A stretch of 64,000 bases of DNA from CAZYFH01 sp964646815 (lineage in GTDB: Bacteria > Acidobacteriota > Vicinamibacteria > Vicinamibacterales > UBA8438), in assembly GCA_964646815.1 (NCBI GenBank), contig CAZYFH010000009.1, positions 1 through 64,000 on the forward strand, given 5' to 3'. A model generated the notes under the pieces. The model made no database searches and had not been told where the DNA came from. It worked only from the letters and a program-made list of their open reading frames with translations. Both the position numbers and the translations under genes were made by a program. Below, in pieces: positions 42,135 through 50,342 of this stretch (within the stretch, counting starts at the first letter, position 1; each line of letters begins with the position of its first letter).

Positions 42135-43769
42135 TCAGTGCTTACGCCGGCTCCACCAGGTGAACACACCCAAGCCGAAGACCAGGCCGGGGATCATCAG
42201 TAGCGAGAGCAACTGGATCCGCGACACCTCGTCGGCAGTGAGGGTGATCCGTCGGTCTTCCGGCTCACGGGGTCTGATGGCGATGAGGTTGTCTTGCTGG
42301 GCGAGCCAGTTGATGGCATTCAAGGCGAGATCCTGGTTTCCCTGGATGCCTACCGCGCCGTTGGTGGCGAAATCGGAGTCGCCGAATATGGCGAAGCGCG
42401 CCTCGAGCGCGGGGGCGTCGCCGGCGTCGGTGTCATTGGCTGCCTCGCCTGTCGGGTTCGCGTCTCCCGCGCCAGACTCGTCCTCGTCGATCACGACGGA
42501 CACTGCGGACGCGATCGGAATCGGTCCCGCCACATCGCCGGCCGCCTCGTCGAGCTCCACCTGGCCGGTGGCTAGCTCGCTAAGGTCGCTCTCGGCCCAG
42601 CTCCGGGGGCTCGTCTCGACAAAGGTCTCCGCGATCCGCCCCCCGACGCCGCCCGGGATCGGCCGGACGGACCGCGCAAGCGGGAAGGCCGTCAACAGGT
42701 TGAACCGATCCGTGATGGCGTGCGGCGGATAGCTGGACGCCACCGGCACGGAGGCGTCGGTTCCGAGCAACTGACCGACGCCGCTCGCGTCGACCACGAC
42801 ATCGGCGCCAACCTCCATCCCCCATTCCGCCGCGAGCGCGACCAGGTTGGGATAGTCCTCGTCCTCGGCGGTCTCTGGCGGGTCGAGCATGAGCAGCAGC
42901 TTCCCACCCCGCTCGAGATGCCCGCGCACCAGGTCGGCTTCGGTCGGAAGCACATCAGTCGCGGGCCCGGCGATGACGAGGACGGTCGCATCGGCCGGGA
43001 CCTCGCCCCTCTGCGCGAGCACGATGGTCTCAACGGCCAGATTGTCACGCCGGAGCGCCTCGGTGACGGCGCCGTACCCGTCGCGGTCGTCGCTCGTGGG
43101 GTCCCGCTCGCCGTGCCCTTGCACGAAGTAGACTGACCGCTCCTCGCCTTCCACCGCCTTGATGAGCGCGTTGGTCAGCTCCTGCTCGCTATCCGACACG
43201 ACGCGTTCGATCCGGTCTTGGTACTCAAAGACCACCGTGCCGTAGGACTGCACCTCGTATTGCCTCGCGCGCACGGGGTTCCGGTCGACGTCGACGTACT
43301 CCACCGATACTTCGGTCGACGTGTACTCGTACTCGCCGAGTCGGTCACGATAGCGTGGGAACTCCTCCTCGCGCGCGAAGACGAGCACTCGGATCGGCGA
43401 GTCGAGCGACTCGAGGACGCGGCGCGTCTGGTCGGACAGCGAGTACTGGCGGGCCGCCGTCAGGTCCCACCGCTTGTTCTGGCGCGCCAGCACGTAGTTC
43501 GCCGCCACCAAGATGCCGAGCGCGAGCAGGATGCCGGAGGTGGCCAGCGCGCCATACCGAGTCTGGCGCCGACCGGCGAATGTGAGGACATCCCGCCACT
43601 GGCCGAGCGTATGCGCCACCACGAGCACGATGCCGACGACGGCAAGCCACCACGAGACCGATTGCTGCTCGGGGACCACGAAGCGGGCCACGACTGCCGC
43701 GCCCACGAGCGCCACGCCGACCCAGCCGACTACCTGGAGCACCTTTGCCATCGCGTCTATCCTCGCCAC
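42135..43769 (-). CDS. GldG-like ABC transporter accessory protein
   Basis: A protein of 544 residues. Hydrophobic segments at the start (VVGWVGVALVGAAVVARFVV, WWLAVVGIVLVVAHTLG, TSGILLALGILVAANYVLAR) and end (LLSLLMIPGLVFGLGVFTWW) flank a large extracytoplasmic domain: YSLSDQTRRVLESLDSPIRVLVFAREEEFPRYRDRLGEYEYTS, EDRNPV-like region and VIAGPATDVLPTEADLVRGHLERGGKLLLMLDPP. This is the GldG/ABC_transp_aux pattern. In gliding bacteria GldAFG supports motility, but the same set occurs in non-gliders. It overlaps the permease gene by 13 bases; an ATG at 43754 would remove that overlap. Confidence 0.9.
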   Translation of the reverse strand: MARIDAMAKVLQVVGWVGVALVGAAVVARFVVPEQQSVSWWLAVVGIVLVVAHTLGQWRDVLTFAGRRQTRYGALATSGILLALGILVAANYVLARQNKRWDLTAARQYSLSDQTRRVLESLDSPIRVLVFAREEEFPRYRDRLGEYEYTSTEVSVEYVDVDRNPVRARQYEVQSYGTVVFEYQDRIERVVSDSEQELTNALIKAVEGEERSVYFVQGHGERDPTSDDRDGYGAVTEALRRDNLAVETIVLAQRGEVPADATVLVIAGPATDVLPTEADLVRGHLERGGKLLLMLDPPETAEDEDYPNLVALAAEWGMEVGADVVVDASGVGQLLGTDASVPVASSYPPHAITDRFNLLTAFPLARSVRPIPGGVGGRIAETFVETSPRSWAESDLSELATGQVELDEAAGDVAGPIPIASAVSVVIDEDESGAGDANPTGEAANDTDAGDAPALEARFAIFGDSDFATNGAVGIQGNQDLALNAINWLAQQDNLIAIRPREPEDRRITLTADEVSRIQLLSLLMIPGLVFGLGVFTWWSRRKH

Positions 43770-44530
43770 CGCTCACTGTCGACCGATTTCGCGGTGAGGA
43801 ACAGCCCGAACGCGATGAAGCTGACGTAGTACGCGACGTGCTTCGTGTCGATGACGCCCTTTGAGAAGTCATCGAAGTGTTCGAGGATCGACAGATACGA
43901 CAGCACCCCCTGCGTCACGGGCCCGACCGAGTCGGCCATCCAGCTCAGCACCCAGAACAGCAGCAAGAGCGCGAACGTGATGACGCCGGCCACGATCTGG
44001 TTCTGCGTCGTGCTCGAAACCAGCAGCCCCAGCGAGATGAACGATGCCCCCATCAACAGCAGCCCGAGGTACCCGCTCAGCATCGGACCGAGCTCCGGCT
44101 CCCCGTACCAGAAGAGGATCCCCATGTGGATGGCGGTGACCGCGAGCATCAGGACGAAGAGCGTGAGGGCGCCAAGGAACTTGCCGAAGATAATCTGCAG
44201 GTCGCTGAGCGGCGACGTGAGGAGCAACTCGATCGTTCCCGACTTCTTTTCCTCCGCATAGGCGCGCGCGGTCAGGAACGGCAGGAAGAAGAGCAGAACA
44301 ATGGCGGTGTTCGACAGCAGCGGCCGCACCATGAATTCGTTAATGTTGATGCTCTGCGGCCCGCCCATGCCGAACATGCCGGCCTGCATGCTGAAGCGCA
44401 CCAAAATGCTCAGGCTCGCGACGTAGAAGTACCCGAACAAAATCGCGAAGAAGCCGACGACAACGTAGGCGATGGGCGAGACGAAATACGATCGCAACTC
44501 TTTGTGGGCGATAGCCAGGACGTTACTCAT
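43757..44530 (-). CDS. ABC transporter permease, GldF/ABC-2 type
   Basis: A protein of 257 residues with six membrane segments, typical of ABC-2 permeases: FVSPIAYVVVGFFAILFGYFYVASL, NTAIVLLFFLPFLTARAYAEEKKSGTIELLLTSPLSDLQIIFGKFLGALTLFVLMLAVTAIHM, LGLLLMGASFISLGLLVSS and AGVITFALLLLFWVLSWM. The AEEKKSGTIELLLTSP motif is the cytoplasmic contact with the ATPase. It overlaps the ATPase gene by eight bases. Confidence 0.93.
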   Translation of the reverse strand: MSNVLAIAHKELRSYFVSPIAYVVVGFFAILFGYFYVASLSILVRFSMQAGMFGMGGPQSININEFMVRPLLSNTAIVLLFFLPFLTARAYAEEKKSGTIELLLTSPLSDLQIIFGKFLGALTLFVLMLAVTAIHMGILFWYGEPELGPMLSGYLGLLLMGASFISLGLLVSSTTQNQIVAGVITFALLLLFWVLSWMADSVGPVTQGVLSYLSILEHFDDFSKGVIDTKHVAYYVSFIAFGLFLTAKSVDSERWRG

Positions 44531-45542
44531 CGGTGGACTCCGCAGGGGTGCTGTCCTCGCCCGCCGCCGGCTGGTCGGCGGACGTCGCGGGCGGACCCGC
44601 TTCGCTCGCGCTCTCCTCGGTCGTCAGCTGCAGAAAAATCTCTTCCAGGCTCAGCCTGACGCGGCGCATCTCGAGGAGGCCCCAGCCGCTCGTCACGACC
44701 GTCCGCGCCAGGTCACGTCGCAGGTCGATGCCTTCGGCGCTCTGGACGTCGACCGACTGGGTCGGCTTGCCGCCATCCGCCGCTGACACCTGGGTGACGC
44801 CGGCCACGGCCGTGAGGACCGCGGCCGGGTCGGCGCCCGCCGTGTCGATCTCCAGGCGAATCGTCTCCGAGCCGCGTAGCCGGCCCGTCAGATTGTCGGG
44901 CGTGTCCTCTGCCACGACGCGCCCCCTATTGATGATGACCACACGATCGCACGTCTGCGACACCTCGGGCAGGATGTGCGTACTCAGGACAATCGTGTGG
45001 TCGCCGGCGAGATCCGTGATGAGGCGGCGCGTCTCAATGATCTGCTTCGGGTCGAGCCCTGCGGTCGGCTCGTCTAGGATGAGGACGTCGGGACTGTGGA
45101 GAATCGCCTGGGCGAGCCCGACGCGCTGGCGATACCCCTTTGAGAGCTTGCCGCAGTGGCGGTCGGCCACGTCGTCGACGCTGGTCCGTCCCATGGCGCT
45201 GTCGACACGGCTGCGGCGGTCGGACGTCCCGACGCCCTTGATGCGGGCGACGAACGTCAGATATTCCCGCACCGTCATGTCGGGGTACAGGGGCGGCGAC
45301 TCCGGCAGATACCCGGTCCGTCGCTTGGCCTCGAGCGGATCGACGAAGACATCGAAGCCGGCGACGATCGCCTTGCCCTGGGTCGGCGGCATGTAGCCAG
45401 TCAACACTCGCATCGTCGTCGTCTTCCCGGCGCCGTTCGGGCCGAGCAAGCCGAGAATTTGACCCGGCTCGACGCGGAACGAGACGTTGTCCACCGCGAC
45501 GGTCGGACCGTAGCACTTGGTGATGTTCTGGACCTCAATCAC
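44523..45542 (-). CDS. ABC transporter ATP-binding protein, GldA type
   Basis: A protein of 339 residues. Walker A GPNGAGKTTT, Q-loop GYLPESPPLYPDM, signature LSKGYRQRVGLAQAI, Walker B VLILDEPTAGLDP and the H-loop STH. A C-terminal domain as in GldA/NatA-type ATPases follows, then a disordered acidic tail (SADQPAAGEDSTPAESTDE). First gene of the four-gene operon; a promoter was seen about 100 bases upstream. Confidence 0.95.
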   Translation of the reverse strand: MIEVQNITKCYGPTVAVDNVSFRVEPGQILGLLGPNGAGKTTTMRVLTGYMPPTQGKAIVAGFDVFVDPLEAKRRTGYLPESPPLYPDMTVREYLTFVARIKGVGTSDRRSRVDSAMGRTSVDDVADRHCGKLSKGYRQRVGLAQAILHSPDVLILDEPTAGLDPKQIIETRRLITDLAGDHTIVLSTHILPEVSQTCDRVVIINRGRVVAEDTPDNLTGRLRGSETIRLEIDTAGADPAAVLTAVAGVTQVSAADGGKPTQSVDVQSAEGIDLRRDLARTVVTSGWGLLEMRRVRLSLEEIFLQLTTEESASEAGPPATSADQPAAGEDSTPAESTDE

Positions 45543-45640
45543 TGCACCGCTCCACAGGCCACCCCGACCTTGGGTTTACTGATTTAGTATGACCGACGCC
45601 ACGCACCGTGGAAGGTCTGTCGGGGAGCGCCAAACGAAAA

Positions 45641-45670
45641 ATGGTAAACAGGACGCCGGAACGGTGTCAA
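45641..45670 (-). promoter_or_regulatory. Sigma70-type promoter of the ABC operon
   Basis: On the minus strand TTGACA (45670-45665), an 18-base spacer and TACCAT (45646-45641). This leaves a leader of about 90 bases before the ATPase start. The match to -35 is perfect and the -10 has four of six bases. Confidence 0.55.
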
Positions 45671-45689
45671 CCGCGATCTGGTCAACCCG

Positions 45690-46400
45690 TCACCCGCGCT
45701 CGGCGCTCTTTGTGAAGAAATGCTGATCGACGAACTCGTCCACCGCTGACTGGTCGATGGACTCGACCTGCTCGAACTGCAGGCCTACCCCGACGCGGCG
45801 GTCGCTCCAGGCGACACGCGATGCTGCCTCGATATCCCGATCGGAGCCCGGAAGACGGAACCGTACGTGTACCTTGGTACGGGGGTCCAACGGGCTCATC
45901 GTGCGCATACCCAATCCACCCTTGCTCAGATTGAGAGTCAGCGCCGCGGCGATCGTGTCCTCGAAGCGGTAGGCGATGGGGATGCCGAGGACAACACGCA
46001 TGCTGGTGCGCCGGTTGAAGCTGTCGGGAAACAGATGCGGCGCGAGCGACGGCAGGATGTGCTGAACGGCGCTGTATTCGTTCACGTAGCCGGCTACGCC
46101 CAGACCGGCGAGTTCACGCACCTCGTCCGCCGATGAAATCGAGCCACTGAAGACCAAGATCGGGACAGCGGCCCCGTCGAGCTCGCGGATCGAGCGCACC
46201 AGGTCGACGCCGGTCGATTCCAGCAGCTGAATGTCCAGGATCACAAGGTCGATGTCGGCACGGTCGGTCTCAAGGCGGGCGAGTAGCTCGGGTGCGCTCT
46301 TGACGCCGATGGCTCGGTGTCCGGCGCCGTGCAGGGCCGCCGAAAACCGGTCGCAGACGTACTCCGTGTCATCCGCGACGATGACGGTTTTCGGAGTCAT
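45690..46400 (-). CDS. Receiver-PilZ two-domain response regulator
   Basis: A protein of 236 residues from ATG 46400. An N-terminal receiver domain: VIVADDTEYVCDRFSAALHGAG with Asp pair at 10-11, phospho-acceptor Asp56 (LVILDIQLLES), PILVFSGSISS with Ser for the switch position. A PilZ domain follows: NRRTSMRVVLGIPIAYRFEDTIAAALTLNLSKGGLGMRT, with the RxxxR-like RRTSMR and NLSKGG, both used to bind c-di-GMP. It probably links a sensor kinase to c-di-GMP signalling, with no DNA-binding domain. No kinase gene is near. Another ATG five codons upstream gives no better start. Confidence 0.87.
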   Translation of the reverse strand: MTPKTVIVADDTEYVCDRFSAALHGAGHRAIGVKSAPELLARLETDRADIDLVILDIQLLESTGVDLVRSIRELDGAAVPILVFSGSISSADEVRELAGLGVAGYVNEYSAVQHILPSLAPHLFPDSFNRRTSMRVVLGIPIAYRFEDTIAAALTLNLSKGGLGMRTMSPLDPRTKVHVRFRLPGSDRDIEAASRVAWSDRRVGVGLQFEQVESIDQSAVDEFVDQHFFTKSAERG

Positions 46401-46519
46401 GGCGGCGGGACCCATCTCCCTGCAGTATCGGCTAGCCGGCGCCGCTAGGATAGAGTGATCCGCTGGGCGCGCCGGCTCGGGCTGTTAGCAGCCCGTGGTC
46501 CCGGTTCGGGCCGCTAGAA

Positions 46520-46549
46520 TTGCGAGGAGGGCCAACTTCTGACTATAAT
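46520..46549 (+). promoter_or_regulatory. Promoter upstream of the LysW-like gene
   Basis: TTGCGA (46520-46525), an 18-base spacer and a perfect TATAAT (46544-46549) lie 17 bases before the ATG at 46566, leaving a very short leader. Confidence 0.55.
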
Positions 46550-46565
46550 CCCGTCCCTCCTGTCC

Positions 46566-46802
46566 ATGGCTGCCTGTCCGGATTGTGATGCCGAGATCGA
46601 TGTCGACGAATTTGATGTTGACCGTGGCGACGAGCTGAGTTGCGCCGAATGTGGGTCGAATCTGGAGGTCGTGGCCGTGGCGCCAGTGGAGTTGCAGGCC
46701 GCTTCAGACGATGATGATGAAGACGAAGGCCAGGACGACGACCAAGCCGAGACAAGCGATGACCGCGACGCCGATGACAGGGATAGCGAGTGGGACGAGT
46801 GA
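46566..46802 (+). CDS. LysW-like small zinc-ribbon carrier protein
   Basis: A 78-residue protein. The N-terminal 45 residues look like LysW: CPDCDAEIDVDEFDVDRGDELSCAECGSNLEVVAVAPVEL, with a CxxC pair at each end of a zinc ribbon. LysW carries the growing lysine or arginine intermediate on the last Glu of an EDWGE end; here the end is SEWDE after a run of Asp and Glu (about 25 of 30 residues). LysX, which loads LysW, and other genes of that pathway were not found in the window. So it may be a carrier of another ATP-grasp pathway or a free-standing zinc-ribbon protein. Confidence 0.72.
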   Translation: MAACPDCDAEIDVDEFDVDRGDELSCAECGSNLEVVAVAPVELQAASDDDDEDEGQDDDQAETSDDRDADDRDSEWDE

Positions 46803-46850
46803 TCCCGACGCGTCCCTCGTAGATGACGCGCGAAGCGCGAGCCCTCCCAA

Positions 46851-46880
46851 TTGACACGGTTTGGGCAAACTCTGTAAGCT
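46851..46880 (+). promoter_or_regulatory. Promoter upstream of pal
   Basis: A perfect TTGACA (46851-46856), an 18-base spacer and TAAGCT (46875-46880), 94 bases before the pal start. The -10 is weak. Confidence 0.45.
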
Positions 46881-46973
46881 CAGCACTTAATGCCAGATCG
46901 CCGTGTTCGAGTCGCCTCCGTCTCCTCCGGGGCTACCGGAGGCGCAGCGAGTCTGTAGCAGGAGAGCCGCATC

Positions 46974-47552
<579 letters not shown>

Positions 47553-47618
47553 CGAGGAGCCCGCGGCGCAGGAGGCGTTCGCCGCGGCGCGCGTTCGCCG
47601 ATGCCTCTCTCGGCGGGA

Positions 47619-47867
47619 TTACTCGGTATCCAGTGTTCGTAGGAATGCGCGGAGATCTTCCTCCGTCGTGCGGGTACGCGCGACGACACGGTCACCGTGC
47701 ACCAGGATCGGGATCTGGGTGCCGAACTGTCCCACGAGCTCGTCGTGCGACGAGATATCCACCTGCTCGAGCATAATATCGTGACGTTCGCCAGTCCGCT
47801 GGACGAGCGCCTTCATGTCGTCACATAGATGACAGCCGGGTCTGGTGAGCAGCGTCAGGCGAATCAC
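47619..47867 (-). CDS. Glutaredoxin-like thioredoxin-fold protein
   Basis: An 82-residue protein (GTG at 47867, overlapping the pyrF stop by four bases). It opens VIRLTLLTRPGCHLCDDMKALVQR with a CxxC redox site, then DISSHDELVGQFGTQIPILVHGDRVVARTRTTEEDLRAFL. The cis-Pro (IPILV) and CHLC are typical of DUF836/glutaredoxin-family proteins. It is the last gene of the pyrK-pyrD-pyrF operon; no redox link to pyrimidine synthesis is known. Confidence 0.85.
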   Translation of the reverse strand: MIRLTLLTRPGCHLCDDMKALVQRTGERHDIMLEQVDISSHDELVGQFGTQIPILVHGDRVVARTRTTEEDLRAFLRTLDTE

Positions 47868-48553
47868 GCGGAGGACATCTCCGCGCAGATTTCCTCTGCC
47901 GCGGCACGCGGCGCGTCGGCCGCGATGATCGGGCGCCCTACCACCAAGTAGCTGGCGCCAGCACGCACCGCGGCCTTGGGGCCGAGGGTTCGGGACTGGT
48001 CGTCGTCGGCCGCGCGCTGGCGAATCCCCGGCGTGACGATTAGGAAATCTGGACCGCACAGCGCGCGGAGGCGGCCAAGTTCCAGCGGCGACGCCACGAT
48101 GCCGTCGATGCCGGCCCGCAGCGCCAGACCCGCGAGCGCATCGACTTGGTCGGCGACCGGACGCGTGATCCCCACCTCGCCGCATGCCGCCTCGTCGAAG
48201 CTCGTGAGCACGGTGACCCCAACCACACGGGTGCTGTCGCGTGTCTCCTCAGCCGCTTCCCGTGCAGCGCGCATCATGGCGACCCCCCCAGACGCGTGCA
48301 CGGTCACCATCCAGACGCCGAGCGCGGAGGCGGCACGGATGGCGCTTGCGACCGTGCTGGGGATGTCGTGGTACTTCAAGTCGAGGAACACGCGATCTCC
48401 ACGATCCACCAGTCGGTTGACCAGCGTCGGGCCTTCGGCGGTGAACAGCCGGCTCCCGATTTTGAAGCCGCCGACGACATCCCGCAACTCGTCGGCCAGT
48501 TCCATGGCGCGGGCAGACGAGTCGACATCGAGGGCGATCAGGAGTTGATCCAT
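47864..48553 (-). CDS. pyrF: Orotidine 5'-phosphate decarboxylase
   Basis: A protein of 229 residues. Active-site motif VFLDLKYHDIPSTVASAI (Asp-Lys-x-x-Asp), opening LLIALDVDSSARAMELADEL, and phosphate-site residues near VTPGIRQRAADDDQSRTLGPKAAVRAGASYLVVGRPI. It makes UMP from OMP. Overlaps pyrD upstream by 16 bases. Confidence 0.96.
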   Translation of the reverse strand: MDQLLIALDVDSSARAMELADELRDVVGGFKIGSRLFTAEGPTLVNRLVDRGDRVFLDLKYHDIPSTVASAIRAASALGVWMVTVHASGGVAMMRAAREAAEETRDSTRVVGVTVLTSFDEAACGEVGITRPVADQVDALAGLALRAGIDGIVASPLELGRLRALCGPDFLIVTPGIRQRAADDDQSRTLGPKAAVRAGASYLVVGRPIIAADAPRAAAEEICAEMSSA

Positions 48554-49485
48554 GCGGCGTCATGTCCTGCGAGCTGGACGGTACCGATGATGTCGGTGAC
48601 GGTGGTGTGGCCATGACGCTTGAGGTACGCGTCGAGGCCGTCTCGAAGCTTGGTCCAGATCCCTGGGTCCTCGAAGTTGGCGGTGCCCACCTGCACCGCC
48701 GTGGCACCGGCGATGAGGAACTCGACGACATCGCGCGGGGTGGCGATTCCGCCCATCCCGATGATCGGGATCCCGACCGCCGCGCGACATTCGTAGACCA
48801 TTCGCACCGCGATCGGCCGGATGGCCGGTCCACTCAGCCCCCCGACTACATTGGAGAGCAATGGGCGGCGCGTCTCCACGTCAATCGCCATGGCGAGAAA
48901 CGTGTTGACCAACGATACCGCGTCGGCGCCGGCATCCTCGGCGGCCTTGGCGAACGCCGCGATGTTGGTCACGTTGGGCGTGAGCTTGGGAAACACCGGC
49001 AGGCGGGTGACGCGGCGCACCGCGTGCACCACGTCATGCGTTCCCTGCACGCTGCACCCGAACGTGATCCCGCCTTCCTTGATGTTCGGACAGGAGATAT
49101 TCAGCTCCAGTGCGGCCACGCCCTCGGCGTCGGACAACAAGCGGGCAAGATCTGCGTATTCGTCGACCGTCGTGCCGCAGATGTTGACGATGACGACCGC
49201 ACCGTGGTCGCGGAGCAGCGGGAGCTTCTCATCGACGAACCGCCGCGCGCCGATGCCCTGCAGCCCGATCGCGTTGAGCATGCCACTCGGGGTCTCGACG
49301 ATGCGCGGTGGCGGGTGCCCGTCGCGCTCCTCAAGAAATAGTCCCTTGACAGCGATGGCGCCCAACGTCTCGAGGTCGACGACCTCCGCGTACTCCACGC
49401 CGTAGCCGAAGCAGCCGCTTGCGGCGATGAGTGGGTTGTCGAGACGCAGGCCGCCGATCTCAACCCTCAGGTCAGGTTCGGCCAC
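48538..49485 (-). CDS. pyrD: Dihydroorotate dehydrogenase, class 1B catalytic subunit
   Basis: A protein of 315 residues with the FMN barrel of class 1 enzymes: LDNPLIAASGCFGYGVEYAEV, ALELNISCPNIKEGGITFGCSVQG, SLVNTFLAMAIDVETRRPLLSNVVGGLSGPAIRPIAVRMVYEC and GMGGIATPRDVVEFLIAGATAVQVGTANF. The catalytic Cys of class 1 lies in the NISCPN or nearby loop. With PyrK it uses NAD+ to oxidise dihydroorotate to orotate. Overlaps pyrK by 19 bases. Confidence 0.96.
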   Translation of the reverse strand: MAEPDLRVEIGGLRLDNPLIAASGCFGYGVEYAEVVDLETLGAIAVKGLFLEERDGHPPPRIVETPSGMLNAIGLQGIGARRFVDEKLPLLRDHGAVVIVNICGTTVDEYADLARLLSDAEGVAALELNISCPNIKEGGITFGCSVQGTHDVVHAVRRVTRLPVFPKLTPNVTNIAAFAKAAEDAGADAVSLVNTFLAMAIDVETRRPLLSNVVGGLSGPAIRPIAVRMVYECRAAVGIPIIGMGGIATPRDVVEFLIAGATAVQVGTANFEDPGIWTKLRDGLDAYLKRHGHTTVTDIIGTVQLAGHDAAWINS

Positions 49486-50297
49486 GCGACCTCACTACCG
49501 GCGAACACGGGACCCTCCACGCACGATCGGACGAGTCGTGGCGGTGACGTCGCTCCGTTGGCGCGGATCGGTACGACGCAGCTGTAGCAACCACCCAACC
49601 CGCATCCCATGACCGGTTCGAGCGCGACCTCGATGCGACGTCCGTTTCGTGCGCCCAACGCGGCCACGGTGCGCATCATCGGCGTTGGTCCGCACGCGTA
49701 GATCATCACGCCCGTTGTCGCGGCGGCTTCCAGCGCGCGCTCGAGCGGGCCGGTGACCCGACCCTGCTCCCCGCGACTGCCATCTTCCGTGGTTACGACG
49801 ACATGCACCCCGAGGCGTTCGAAGAACGGCAGATGATAGACGTCGGCGGCGGACCGTCCCCCGTAGAACAGCGTGGTGTCGGTGCCCCGCGCGCGCAACG
49901 CCTCGGCCAGCGATGGGAACGGCGCGAGTCCCACACCCCCGGCGACCATCCACGCAGCGGTCGGCGGGTTGACCACCGAGAACGCCCGGCCCAGCGGACC
50001 GAGGCACCGGAGACGGTCGCCGATCTCCAAGGCATACAGATCACGCGTCACCGCGCCGACCTGCTTACTGAGGAGCGACACGCCGATCACCCTCGCCCGG
50101 TCGTCGCGCAGCACCTCGAAAACGGAGAACGGTCGGCGAAGCAGCGGCTCGTGACCGAGCGCGCGCTTCACCATAACGAATTGGCCCGGACTGATTGCGG
50201 CCCCGATCTGGGGAGCCGAGAGCTCGACGATATTGTAAGTGTCCGACAGTCGATGGTTCGCTAGGACGAGCGCGTCGACGTCGACCGGACGAGCCAC
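49467..50297 (-). CDS. pyrK: Dihydroorotate dehydrogenase electron-transfer subunit PyrK
   Basis: A protein of 276 residues. FAD domain (LRRPFSVFEVL), NAD domain (MVAGGVGLAPFPSLAEALRARGTDTTLFYGGRSAAD) and the C-terminal 2Fe-2S ligands MGCGLGGCYSCVVP with a further Cys in RLVRSCVEGPVF. It passes electrons from PyrD's FMN to NAD+. First gene of the minus-strand pyr operon; the 45-base gap to the divergent phosphodiesterase gene must contain its start signals. Confidence 0.94.
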   Translation of the reverse strand: MARPVDVDALVLANHRLSDTYNIVELSAPQIGAAISPGQFVMVKRALGHEPLLRRPFSVFEVLRDDRARVIGVSLLSKQVGAVTRDLYALEIGDRLRCLGPLGRAFSVVNPPTAAWMVAGGVGLAPFPSLAEALRARGTDTTLFYGGRSAADVYHLPFFERLGVHVVVTTEDGSRGEQGRVTGPLERALEAAATTGVMIYACGPTPMMRTVAALGARNGRRIEVALEPVMGCGLGGCYSCVVPIRANGATSPPRLVRSCVEGPVFAGSEVAWPNLT

Positions 50298-50342
50298 GAG
50301 CGGAGTATACCCGAGCGTTCACCGCGTCCTCTCCGTGGCGCT

